From assembly GCA_903885605.1 (NCBI GenBank), contig CAISJD010000158.1:1-64000 (forward strand): a stretch of 64,000 nucleotides of DNA. The letters run 5' to 3'. Every line of letters begins with the position of its first letter. Within the stretch, counting starts at the first letter, position 1. This DNA comes from an uncultured Chthonomonas sp. (GTDB lineage Bacteria > Armatimonadota > Chthonomonadetes > Chthonomonadales > CAJBBX01). Positions 37,448-46,246 of the stretch are shown here, in pieces. Position numbers and translations under genes: made by a program. Under the pieces are notes generated by a model. It saw nothing but the letters and a program-made list of their open reading frames with translations, searched no databases and was not told the origin of the DNA.

Positions 37448-38128
37448 ATGAACTGCCCCGCATGCGGAGGGCTGAACCCCGTCGACGCGGTCTACTGCGG
37501 CTTCTGCGCTGCGGCGCTGCATCCCGATGCCGCCGAGCAGGAGCCGCCGCTCCCCGGACAGGGCGCACCGGCCTTCACGCCGGCCGCTGCCGCCGCCGGG
37601 CTTGAGACGGCTCAGTGCGCCGTCTGCGGGTACCTGATGGCCGTGGCCGACACGGCCTGCCCTCGGTGCGGCACGCCGCGCGGTATGCGCCTCGACCCGG
37701 CGGCGGCCCTGCCGGGCTCGTATGCCCCGGCGGCAGGCTACGGCGGCCAGTACGACACCAACACCTCGGGCACCCGGGGCGCGGTGCCGCTTGAACTGAA
37801 GGGCGGATGGAACTGGGGCGCCTTCTGGTACAGCTGGATCTGGGGGCTCAACCACAAGACCCCTATCACGCTTGCGGCGCTTCTCTTCAGCCTGGCGGGC
37901 CGCCTCGTTCCGTTTCTTGGACTGGTGAACCTCGGTCTGGCTGTCTGGTTCGGCGTTCGCGGCAACGAGTGGGCCTGGCAGAACCGGCGGTTCGATAGCA
38001 TTGACCACTTCCGGGCCGTCCAGCGGGCATGGGCCATGTGGGTGCTGGGCAGCTTCATTTTGGTTCTGGTCCTGTTCGCCATCGGTGTGGCCATCGGCCT
38101 AGCGGGCGCCCTGGAATCGCTGCAATGA
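37448..38128 (+). CDS. Double zinc-ribbon membrane protein
   Basis: MNCPACGGLNPVDAVYCGFC and CAVCGYLMAVADTACPRCG, then TM segments. Confidence 0.8.
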   Translation: MNCPACGGLNPVDAVYCGFCAAALHPDAAEQEPPLPGQGAPAFTPAAAAAGLETAQCAVCGYLMAVADTACPRCGTPRGMRLDPAAALPGSYAPAAGYGGQYDTNTSGTRGAVPLELKGGWNWGAFWYSWIWGLNHKTPITLAALLFSLAGRLVPFLGLVNLGLAVWFGVRGNEWAWQNRRFDSIDHFRAVQRAWAMWVLGSFILVLVLFAIGVAIGLAGALESLQ

Positions 38129-38859
38129 CGGAGGTCACGGCGCCGCCGTTGGGCGTCGATGACGCGCTGGCGTACCTGGCCAGGAGGCTGGGGGTCGGGC
38201 TACGTCAGCCGGAGCTCTACGCTACCGCGCTGCGGCACCGGTCGGCGGCGTCTGAGCAGCAGGCGGTGAGCAACGAGCGGCTGGAGTACCTGGGCGATGC
38301 GGTCGTGGGTCTGGCTGTGGCGAGCCACCTGTTCCGTACGCTACCCGAGGCCCAGGAGGGCGTGCTGTCGCGGCGCAAGGGCTACCTGGTCAGCGAGGCC
38401 GCGCTCTCCCAGGCGGCGTTGCGGCTGGGGCTCGACCGGTGTGTGCAGTTGAGCGCCGTGGAGGCAGCCTCCGGCGGCCGCGCCAGGCCGAGCATCCTGT
38501 GCGACGTGTTCGAGGCGCTCGTAGGGGCGCTCTACCTGGATTGGGGCGCAAGGGTGGCGGCCGCGGCGGTGCGGCGTGCACTGGGTCCCGTGATTGACGT
38601 GACGGATATGGGATTGCCGGACTTCAAAACGCGCCTGCAGGAGCGGATGCAGGCGTCCGGTGGTAATCTGCCTCAGTACACGACCGTTCAGGTCACGGGG
38701 CCCGACCATCAGCGCGAGTTCAGTGTGGAGGTCCACCTGCACGGCGAGTTGGCCGGCTTCGGCGTCGGGAAGAGCAAGAAATCGGCGGAGCAGGCCGCGG
38801 CCGAAGCGGCGCTGGCGAGCTTCGCCGACAGGGAGAAGCGGGATGACGACGGCCGCTAG
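38125..38859 (+). CDS. rnc: Ribonuclease III
   Basis: NERLEYLGDAVVGLAVASHL, CDVFEALVGALYLD, C-terminal dsRNA-binding domain. Confidence 0.96.
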   Translation: MTEVTAPPLGVDDALAYLARRLGVGLRQPELYATALRHRSAASEQQAVSNERLEYLGDAVVGLAVASHLFRTLPEAQEGVLSRRKGYLVSEAALSQAALRLGLDRCVQLSAVEAASGGRARPSILCDVFEALVGALYLDWGARVAAAAVRRALGPVIDVTDMGLPDFKTRLQERMQASGGNLPQYTTVQVTGPDHQREFSVEVHLHGELAGFGVGKSKKSAEQAAAEAALASFADREKRDDDGR

Positions 38860-39655
38860 AGCCGATATCGCGGTGGTAGGAGGCAGCGGGTTCTACAGCC
38901 TGCTCGACGACGCACGCGAAGTCGTGGTCGAGACGCCCTACGGTGACCCGAGCGACGCGATCGTGCTGGCCGAGCTGGACGGCCGGACCGTGGCGTTCCT
39001 CCCGCGGCACGGCCGGTCGCACACCGTACCACCGCATCAGATCAACTACCGGGCCAACATCTGGGCGCTGAAGAGCCTCGGCGTCAGAGCCCTCATCAGC
39101 CCGTGCGCCGCCGGTAGCCTGCAGCCCCACGTGAAGCCCGAGCACTTCGTCGTCCTCGACCAGTATGTCGATCGCACCCGCGGCCGCATGGACACCTTCT
39201 TCGAGGGTCCAGACGTATACCATGTGTCGGCGGCCGATCCCTACTGCCCCCATCTCCGCCGCATCGCCACGGGCGTCATCAAGGGCCATGGGATCGAAGT
39301 GCACGAGACCGGGACCATCGTGGTGATCAACGGGCCGAGGTTCTCCACAAAGGCCGAAAGCAAGTGGTTCTCCTCCCAGGGCTGGGAGGTCATCGGTATG
39401 ACGCAGTATCCCGAAGTCGCGCTCGCGCTGGAGCTTGAGATCGCTCCGCTGGGCATCGCCCTGATCACCGACTATGACAGCGGCCTCTTCGCCGAGGGGC
39501 TCGTGGCCCCGTGTACCACCGAGGAGATCTACGCGGTGTTCTCCAAGAACGCTCACCGGATCAAGGCCGTCGTCCTCGATATCATCCGCGCGATCCCGGC
39601 GGGCTTTGAGAGCCCGTGCCACAGGTCGCTTCAGTTCGCAAAGGTAGGCGTCTGA
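38843..39655 (+). CDS. mtnP: S-methyl-5'-thioadenosine phosphorylase family
   Basis: IAVVGGSGFYSLLDD, FLPRHGRSHTVPPHQINYRANIWALK, GPRFSTKAESKWF. Confidence 0.93.
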   Translation: MTTAARADIAVVGGSGFYSLLDDAREVVVETPYGDPSDAIVLAELDGRTVAFLPRHGRSHTVPPHQINYRANIWALKSLGVRALISPCAAGSLQPHVKPEHFVVLDQYVDRTRGRMDTFFEGPDVYHVSAADPYCPHLRRIATGVIKGHGIEVHETGTIVVINGPRFSTKAESKWFSSQGWEVIGMTQYPEVALALELEIAPLGIALITDYDSGLFAEGLVAPCTTEEIYAVFSKNAHRIKAVVLDIIRAIPAGFESPCHRSLQFAKVGV

Positions 39656-40740
39656 TGGGAGCCGATCTGACGGACATCTCGGCGGTCCCTCGCACGGTCG
39701 ACTGGGTCGAGGGCCGCCTGCGGTTGATCGATCAGAACGCCCTGCCCGACCGCCTCGCCATGGTGGACCTCACCACGTGGCAGGCCGCAAGGAACGCCAT
39801 CGCCGACATGACCGTCCGCGGCGCGCCGGCCATCGGCTGCACCGCCGCGCTGGGCATGGCCCTTGCCGCACACGGCTACAGCGCCCTCCAGCCCGCCCAG
39901 TTCGTACAGGCCGTGTCCGCCGCCGCCGCCGACATCCGCTCCGCCCGACCCACCGCCGTCAACCTCATGTGGGCCGTTGACCGCATCGCCGCTGTCGTCG
40001 CCGCGTCGCCGACGCCCGCGGAGGGCGCCGCCCGGGCCGAGGCCGCCGCCGTTGCCATGCTCGCCGAGGACGTGGCCGCCAACGTCGCCATGGGCCGCTA
40101 CGGCGCGGAGCTGCTGCCCGATGAGGGATCGGTGCTGACCCACTGCAACGCGGGCGCGCTGGCAACCGTCGGCTACGGCACGGCGCTGGGCGTCATTCGC
40201 GCCGCTGTGGCCATGGGCAAGGCGATCCATGTCTACTCCGACGAGACGCGGCCGCGCCTGCAAGGCATGCGGCTCACCACGTGGGAGTTGCAGCGCGACG
40301 GAATCCCCGTCACCGCGATCACGGACAGCATGGCCGCCGTCCTCATGCGGCAGGGGCGCATCGCCTGTGTCGTGGTCGGCGCGGATCGCGTCGCCGCCAA
40401 CGGCGACGCCGCTAACAAGATCGGCACCTACGCTGCCGCCGTGGCGGCTCACCACCATGGCGTGCCCTTCTACGTGGCCGCACCCCTATCGACGGTCGAC
40501 ATGGCGCTGCCCACAGGCGACGGCATCCCCATCGAGGAGCGCGACCCGGCAGAGGTTACCTGCATCGCCGGCGTCCGCCTGGCGCCAGAGGGCGTGCCGG
40601 CCTGGAACCCGTCATTTGACGTGACGCCTGCGGCGTTGATCGCTGCGATCATCACCGGGCAGGGGGTCGTGCGGCCACCCTTCGGCCCGGGCCTCGCCCG
40701 GCTGGCCGGCAGGGCCGCCGCGCAGGGAGGAGCATCGTGA
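39655..40740 (+). CDS. mtnA: Methylthioribose-1-phosphate isomerase
   Basis: MTVRGAPAIGCTAALGMALA, SVLTHCNAGALATVGYGTALGVI, VVGADRVAANGDAANKIGTY. Confidence 0.95.
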   Translation: MGADLTDISAVPRTVDWVEGRLRLIDQNALPDRLAMVDLTTWQAARNAIADMTVRGAPAIGCTAALGMALAAHGYSALQPAQFVQAVSAAAADIRSARPTAVNLMWAVDRIAAVVAASPTPAEGAARAEAAAVAMLAEDVAANVAMGRYGAELLPDEGSVLTHCNAGALATVGYGTALGVIRAAVAMGKAIHVYSDETRPRLQGMRLTTWELQRDGIPVTAITDSMAAVLMRQGRIACVVVGADRVAANGDAANKIGTYAAAVAAHHHGVPFYVAAPLSTVDMALPTGDGIPIEERDPAEVTCIAGVRLAPEGVPAWNPSFDVTPAALIAAIITGQGVVRPPFGPGLARLAGRAAAQGGAS

Positions 40741-41258
40741 TGCCGCTATTGGCCAGGGATCTGATCCGTGACGTCCCGGACTTCCCCAAGCCGGGCATCG
40801 TGTTCAAGGATATCACGCCGGTCCTGGCAAGTCCCGCCGCCATGCGGGAGGTCACGGACCGCTTCGAGGCGTTCGCTGCCGGACTGCGGCCCGATGTGAT
40901 CGCAGGCATTGAGTCGCGCGGCTTCGTCCTCGGGGCTCCGCTCGCCATGCAGATGGGCCTGCCGTTCGCGCCCGTCCGCAAGGCAGGCAAGCTGCCGTGG
41001 CGGACCGTCCGCGAGGAGTACGCCCTGGAGTACGGCACGGCTGCTATGGAGATGCACGAGGATGCCCTGGCCGCGGGCAGCCGCGTGCTGATCGTCGATG
41101 ATCTGCTGGCCACGGGAGGGACGGCAGCCGCTGCCTCCCGGCTCGTGGAGAGGCTGGGAGGCCGGGTCGTGGGCCTCTGCTTCATGGTCGAGCTCGCCTT
41201 CCTCAAGGGGCGCGATGCGCTGGCGGAGCGCACCATTGAGGCTCTGATCGAGTATTAG
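40737..41258 (+). CDS. apt: Adenine phosphoribosyltransferase
   Basis: IRDVPDFPKPGIVFKDITPVL, IESRGFVLGAPLA, VLIVDDLLATGGTAAA. Confidence 0.97.
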   Translation: MMPLLARDLIRDVPDFPKPGIVFKDITPVLASPAAMREVTDRFEAFAAGLRPDVIAGIESRGFVLGAPLAMQMGLPFAPVRKAGKLPWRTVREEYALEYGTAAMEMHEDALAAGSRVLIVDDLLATGGTAAAASRLVERLGGRVVGLCFMVELAFLKGRDALAERTIEALIEY

Positions 41259-41363
41259 GCCGGATGACGTGCGCAGGCGCAGGCCTGCGGCAGGGAAGTA
41301 CCCGTAAGGGAGCCGGTGTTCGCACCGAGCGCCCGCGGCATCAAAGACGGGAGGGGAACAGAC

Positions 41364-42095
41364 ATGCCGACCGTTGTACTCAGCGTGGATTGCGTTGCAG
41401 CCGGCGCCGGGAAGTGCTATGCCCGCGAAATCGTGCGCGTGGCCGAGGAGTTTACGATCCCATTGACGTGGCTCATCGCTGTCAACCAGGCGAGCCCCAT
41501 GGCCAATGTCACCATGTACCATACCGAGTACCTGCACGGTATTCCTGCCTGGCATGAAGTTGGCCTGGCGGTTAGCTTCCAGAACGGCCATGGCTACATT
41601 GCAGATCCCAAGGTCCGAGCCGACCTCCTGCGCCTCGGCAAGGATGTGCTGAAGCAGTGCCACATCAAGCCCACTGCGTTCCGCGCGAGCAACCATGATG
41701 TTATGGCGGATGACGTTCGTGCGCTTGAGGACATCGGGATCCTCGTCGACGCCTCGGCGTGCCCCGGCGCCACAGACAGCCATGACGTCCGCTGGCCCGA
41801 CGGCGAGCGCGACCCGTACCATCCCTCCTACACCGACATTAACACGCATGGCGACGCCTCGCTGCTGATGGTTCCCCTTGCCACCCACAACGGCGTCTGC
41901 GGCAACCTGGACCTCGGGTGGGAGAAGGTCGGCCCTGTCGTCGAGTCCGCCCTGGCTGCCCGCGAGGTCGTAGCCCTAACGCTCAGCGATGTGGCCCAGA
42001 ACACTGACGCACTCCGCGCCGCCATCCAGGCCGGCCGCGCCGCAGGGGCGCGGTTCACGACGCTGACGGCGTTGGCCGCCGGCCTGCGCAAGTAG
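41364..42095 (+). CDS. Polysaccharide-deacetylase-like (CE4 fold) protein
   Basis: VVLSVDC at the N-terminus, AWHEVGLAVSF, TAFRASNHDVMADDV. Confidence 0.55.
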   Translation: MPTVVLSVDCVAAGAGKCYAREIVRVAEEFTIPLTWLIAVNQASPMANVTMYHTEYLHGIPAWHEVGLAVSFQNGHGYIADPKVRADLLRLGKDVLKQCHIKPTAFRASNHDVMADDVRALEDIGILVDASACPGATDSHDVRWPDGERDPYHPSYTDINTHGDASLLMVPLATHNGVCGNLDLGWEKVGPVVESALAAREVVALTLSDVAQNTDALRAAIQAGRAAGARFTTLTALAAGLRK

Positions 42096-42110
42096 CCCCA
42101 CCTTCGATCG

Positions 42111-42144
42111 GGCTCGCCTCGCTCCCGAGGGTGCGAGGCGAGCC
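42111..42144 (+). repeat. Perfect 12-bp inverted repeat (strong hairpin, no U-tract)
   Basis: GGCTCGCCTCGC (42111-42122), 10 nt loop, GCGAGGCGAGCC (42133-42144). Confidence 0.85.
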
Positions 42145-42204
42145 GGTCGAGCCCCGGATACCCCTGCGTCGTCCGCATCGTCGGGCTCCGCTGAGGAACC
42201 GCCT

Positions 42205-42918
42205 GTGCAGAGCAACCTGCAGCCGTGCCTCTATTGCGGCCTCGCCATGGGGCGCACCGAGCCCGTGGCCCTATGCGGCGCCTGCTGGGCCGTGGTGCAT
42301 GACCGTTGCCTTCAGCACGCCGGCCGGTGCAGTACGGTGCAGTGCCCGGGCGACCCTGCGACGATGGTTCCGGCGGATGTCGCGGTTGTCGTCGGCGCCC
42401 GCATCGCGACCGCCAATGCGGAACCCGCCACTTGCCCCGCCTGCGGCGCCGCGACCGACTACGGGCGGCTGGTTCCTCCGGCGCGCCGGCTCTGGATGCG
42501 CATGACGCCGGGCATCTGGTTTGAGGCCGCGCAGGGCGGCCCCGTGGGCGCCGGGCGCAGATCCGGATGGCACGTTCCGGCGGCCGGCTTGCCCGGGCGC
42601 AGGTGCCGCGCATGCCGCGCGCTGTACCTGGCCGGCCAGCCGGTGGATGCGCGCCGCTCCCAGTCCGGCGCCGTGTTCCCCTACTGCCCGCAGTGCAGTG
42701 CGCCCTTCACTTCGGGCTGGTTCGACCTTCAGCGCTATGGCTCAGGGGCGGTGGGCTTCGTGCCCCAGGCTCCGCCCGGCTCGTCCGAACTGCGCGGGCA
42801 TCGGGCGACGCCGAACCGGTTCGCCACGGGCGCTGGACGCCAGTCGGTGGCTCGCATTGCCGGGCAGTGCTGCTCCCGGTGCCTCTTCTCGCTGGTTTCC
42901 GGCCTCCCAGTACCATGA
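42205..42918 (+). CDS. Multi-zinc-ribbon protein with N-terminal prokaryotic RING-like motif
   Basis: CLYCG...LCGACWAVVHDRCLQHAGRCSTVQC, plus CPACG, CRAC, CPQC and CSRC knuckles; GTG start. Confidence 0.6.
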   Translation: MQSNLQPCLYCGLAMGRTEPVALCGACWAVVHDRCLQHAGRCSTVQCPGDPATMVPADVAVVVGARIATANAEPATCPACGAATDYGRLVPPARRLWMRMTPGIWFEAAQGGPVGAGRRSGWHVPAAGLPGRRCRACRALYLAGQPVDARRSQSGAVFPYCPQCSAPFTSGWFDLQRYGSGAVGFVPQAPPGSSELRGHRATPNRFATGAGRQSVARIAGQCCSRCLFSLVSGLPVP

Positions 42919-42939
42919 TCGCTGTGCGGGAGCGGTGGT

Positions 42940-43203
42940 TCATGCGATAATCGGTAGAATGGAGTGCACTCCTCGCGTGCATGGAGGAATCTGCGGCACA
43001 GACGCTGAACGACGCAGTGACTGGTGCAGCAGTCGGGCTGGAATGCGCCTGAGGCGCAGTGACAGGCACACCCAGGTGATGGCCGGCAGGGAAACCGTTA
43101 GTGAGATGATCCCATCTGGACAGATGAGTAGCTGAAGGAAGCGGCTGAGTAGTGACCCGTGCCATTGGCCATCGTCGAACAACCGCAGTAGGAGGAGAGC
43201 AGG
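42940..43203 (+). ncRNA. Candidate structured RNA / 5' leader upstream of the KH-domain gene (class unknown)
   Basis: ~285 bp gap lacking a credible ORF, with short perfect hairpins: GACTG-GTGCAG-CAGTC, GCGCC-TGA-GGCGC, CATCT-GGAC-AGATG. Confidence 0.4.
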
Positions 43204-43458
43204 ATGAAGGCGTTCATCGAGTACTTGGTGCAGGCTGTGGTGGACCTGCCGGAAGAAGTCCGTGTCGATGAGGAACCAGGCGAGATCGCGACGACCTATC
43301 GGGTGCATGTCGCCCCCAGCGACCTGGGTAAGGCAATCGGCAAGCAGGGCCGGATCGCCAACGCGATGCGGGTTCTTGCCAAGGCGAGCGCAATGAAGCA
43401 CAAGCGCCGGGTCTACCTGGAAGTAGTAGGGGCTCCGGCCGAGGTAAACGCTGACTGA
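43204..43458 (+). CDS. khpA: KH-domain RNA-binding protein (KhpA-like)
   Basis: MKAFIEYLVQAVVDLPEEV...VAPSDLGKAIGKQGRIANAMRVL (GxxG loop). Confidence 0.93.
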   Translation: MKAFIEYLVQAVVDLPEEVRVDEEPGEIATTYRVHVAPSDLGKAIGKQGRIANAMRVLAKASAMKHKRRVYLEVVGAPAEVNAD

Positions 43459-43540
43459 CCCATCATGGGGTGACAGCCATCCACGGGGGGCCGCCCACGC
43501 GGCCCCCTATGCATCTGTGGCAGCCAAGCACGGCTGGGTG

Positions 43541-43570
43541 TTGACCGGTGCCCGCAAACGATGCCATACT
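43541..43570 (+). promoter_or_regulatory. Putative promoter of the T-box/ilv operon
   Basis: TTGACC (43541-43546), 18 nt spacer, CATACT (43565-43570). Confidence 0.5.
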
Positions 43571-43576
43571 GAAGCC

Positions 43577-43822
43577 AATCTGGATTTGTAGAGGCTGTGA
43601 AGAGGCTAGTACGCGCTCAAACCTACTTCAGAGAGCCGTCGCCTGGTGCGAGACGGTGTGGGTAGGCGCGGAATCTCACCTCGGAGCCGGCCGCCTGAAC
43701 GTCATCCGACGCTAGGGCTGTCCGGGCGCGCCCGTTATAGCGCGAAGAGTGGAGTCTGCTCGGGTGTGCCCAACGGCGCCCCGACGCCGCAGGCTCTACA
43801 AGGGTGGTACCGCGTGAGTGAA
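43577..43822 (+). promoter_or_regulatory. T-box leader upstream of ilvB
   Basis: AGAGAGCCG stem-I element, GGAATCTCACCTCGGAG specifier region, canonical AGGGTGGTACCGCG at 43801-43814. Confidence 0.93.
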
Positions 43823-43852
43823 CCTCTCGTCCCTTGGGATGAGGGGTTTTTT
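43823..43852 (+). terminator. T-box intrinsic terminator
   Basis: CCTCTCGTCC/GGATGAGGGG hairpin followed by TTTTTT. Confidence 0.92.
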
Positions 43853-43912
43853 CGTTTTTCAGGGGCTTTCCGGACCGCGCCGGAGCGCCCCCGAACGAGA
43901 GGAATTAACGTG

Positions 43913-45715
43913 ATGAGCCTGTCTGGTGCCCAGATCATGCTGGAGTGCCTGCGTCGCGAGGGTGTGGCGCACGTTTTCGGCTATCCCGGCGGCGCCGTCC
44001 TGCCGATCTACGACGCCCTGTACGACTGCCACGATATCATGCACGTGCTGGTGCGCCACGAGCAGGGAGCCGCGCACATGGCTGACGGTTACGCCCGGGC
44101 CACCGGCAAGGTCGGCGTCTGCCTGGCCACCAGCGGGCCGGGCGCGACCAATCTCGTGACCGGCATCGCCAATGCCTATATGGACTCGATCCCCATCGTG
44201 GCCATCACCGGGCAGGTGCGCACCACGGTGATCGGCAAGGACGCCTTCCAGGAGGCCGACATCACCGGGATCACCATTCCGGTCACGAAGCACAACTTCC
44301 TGGTGAAGGATGCCGCCGACCTGCCGCGCACGTTTGCCGAGGCCTTCCATGTGGCGCGCACGGGCCGTCCCGGCCCTGTCCTCGTGGACATGCCGCTGGA
44401 CGTGAGCCAGCAGCGCATCGAGTGGAGCGGCGACCAGTACCCGCAGAAGGTCGATATGCCCTCCTACAGGCCCACCACGCGCGGGCACGAGGTGCAGATC
44501 AAGCGCGCGGCGGCGGCCATCGCTGCGGCGACACGCCCGGTGCTCTATGTCGGCGGCGGCGCTATCAGTTCCGGTGCGCAGGCCGAGGTGACGGAGCTTG
44601 CCGAGCGGACCAATATCCTGGTGACGACCACGCTTCTCGGCAAAGGCGCCATCAGCGAGGCCCACCCGCTATGCATGGGCATGCTGGGCATGCACGGCAC
44701 CGCATACGCCAACCATGCCGTACACAACTGCGACCTGCTGATCGCCATCGGCGCTCGGTTCGATGATCGCGTCACCGGCAAGGTGGACCGCTTCGCCCCC
44801 GGCGCCAAAGTAATCCATATCGATATCGACCCCGCTGAGATCGGCAAGGTCCGCCAGCCCGAGATCCCCATCGTGGGTGACGTCAAGACGGTGCTGCAGG
44901 TGCTGCTGAAGCATGTGGAGGCGCGCCCGGCCGGCGAGTGGAATGAGCAGATCGAGGAGTGGCGGCAGCGGTTCCCGCTGGTCTACCCGCGCGACGGCGG
45001 GCTCTACACCGAGGCCATCGTCGAGCACATCGGCGAGGCCACGGAGTGGAAGGCCGTCATGGCCACCGACGTGGGCCAGCACCAGATGTGGGCGGCGCAG
45101 TACTTCCGAACCCGCGCCCCGCGGCAGTGGATCACGTCCGGCGGGCTCGGAACGATGGGGTACGGGTTGCCCGCGGCCATCGGAGCGCAGTTCGCACGGC
45201 CCGACGAGCGCGTCATCTGCCTCTCCGGCGACGGCTCCTTCCAGATGTGCACGCAGGAGCTGATGACCGCGTCGATTTATGGCCTGCCGCTCATCGTCTG
45301 CATTTCCAACAACCGGTCGCTGGGCATGGTGCGGCAGTGGCAGGAGATGTTCTACCATGAGCGCTATAGCCATGTGAACCTGGAGCAGTCACCGGACTTC
45401 GTGAAGCTGGCGGAGGCCTACAACTGCATCGGCTACCGTGTGACCACGCTGGAGGAGTTCCGTGCGGCCTTTTCGGCGGCGATGGCGCAGACCAGCCGGC
45501 CGGTGGTGATCGATTGCTCCGTGACCGGCGGCGAGAACGTCTTCCCGATGATCCCGAGCGGGCAGACCGTGAACGAGATGCGAATGCACTCGCGCCTCGA
45601 GGAGCTCCGGTCGGCGCCGAACGCGGACCCGGAGGGCTGGTCCTACGATGAGGAAGACCAGAAGCTCAGCCAGATCGTCGATGCCGGGCACTGCGGCGCG
45701 CAGAAGGAGAACTGA
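43913..45715 (+). CDS. ilvB: Acetolactate synthase large subunit
   Basis: VFGYPGGAVLPIYDAL, RHEQGAAHMADGYARATGKVGVCLATSGPGATNL; ThDP motif GDGSFQMCTQEL. Confidence 0.97.
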   Translation: MSLSGAQIMLECLRREGVAHVFGYPGGAVLPIYDALYDCHDIMHVLVRHEQGAAHMADGYARATGKVGVCLATSGPGATNLVTGIANAYMDSIPIVAITGQVRTTVIGKDAFQEADITGITIPVTKHNFLVKDAADLPRTFAEAFHVARTGRPGPVLVDMPLDVSQQRIEWSGDQYPQKVDMPSYRPTTRGHEVQIKRAAAAIAAATRPVLYVGGGAISSGAQAEVTELAERTNILVTTTLLGKGAISEAHPLCMGMLGMHGTAYANHAVHNCDLLIAIGARFDDRVTGKVDRFAPGAKVIHIDIDPAEIGKVRQPEIPIVGDVKTVLQVLLKHVEARPAGEWNEQIEEWRQRFPLVYPRDGGLYTEAIVEHIGEATEWKAVMATDVGQHQMWAAQYFRTRAPRQWITSGGLGTMGYGLPAAIGAQFARPDERVICLSGDGSFQMCTQELMTASIYGLPLIVCISNNRSLGMVRQWQEMFYHERYSHVNLEQSPDFVKLAEAYNCIGYRVTTLEEFRAAFSAAMAQTSRPVVIDCSVTGGENVFPMIPSGQTVNEMRMHSRLEELRSAPNADPEGWSYDEEDQKLSQIVDAGHCGAQKEN

Positions 45716-45717
45716 CC

Positions 45718-46242
45718 ATGGCCCTCACGCTCTCGGGCCCTAGCTCCGTTCAGGGCCAGCAGCACATTATCACGGTGCTCGTTGAGAACCACCCGGGCGT
45801 CCTCGCCAGGGTCTCCGGCCTCTTCGCGCGGCGCGGCTACAACATCGAGTCGCTGACGGTCTCCATCACCGAGAACCCCGACGTCAGCCGCATGACGATC
45901 GTCGTCGGCGGCGACGAGCTGGTGCTGGAGCAGATCACCAAGCAGCTGAACAAGCTGATCGAGGTGATGCGCGTCGTCGACTACACCGAGTTCGCTGCGG
46001 TGGAGCGCGAACTGGCGCTCATCAAGGTGAACGCCGAGCCGCGCGATCGGGCCGAGATCATGCAGATCGTGGAGGTCTTCCGCGCCCGTATCATCGACAT
46101 GGGCGAGCGGGCCTTCATCATCGAAGTGACCGGCGGGACGGACAAGATCGATAAGATCCGCGACCTGCTGGCTCCGCACGGCATCCGCGAGATGGTGCGC
46201 ACGGGCGTCATCGCCATGGCCCGCGGTTCCAGGACGGCCTGA
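45718..46242 (+). CDS. ilvN: Acetolactate synthase small subunit
   Basis: VLVENHPGVLARVSGLFARRGYNIESLTVS (ACT domain). Confidence 0.96.
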   Translation: MALTLSGPSSVQGQQHIITVLVENHPGVLARVSGLFARRGYNIESLTVSITENPDVSRMTIVVGGDELVLEQITKQLNKLIEVMRVVDYTEFAAVERELALIKVNAEPRDRAEIMQIVEVFRARIIDMGERAFIIEVTGGTDKIDKIRDLLAPHGIREMVRTGVIAMARGSRTA

Positions 46243-46246
46243 AGCC

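Noticed and set aside
42111-42144. Inverted repeat as intrinsic terminator
   Set aside because: Strong stem but no following T-tract; kept only as an inverted repeat.
43021-43036. GACTG-GTGCAG-CAGTC hairpin as an ANTAR target
   Set aside because: Hexaloop lacks the expected A at position 1 and G at position 4, and no suitable second hairpin with the motif is adjacent.
43021-43130. Cobalamin- or c-di-AMP-riboswitch-like fragments (GCAGGGAAACCG)
   Set aside because: Only short isolated matches; the key conserved blocks of either class are missing.
43081-43160. SRP RNA-like CTGAAGGAAGCGGC segment
   Set aside because: Resembles the GGAAGGNAGCAG core but lacks the preceding CAGG and correct helix-8 pairing; not called as SRP RNA.
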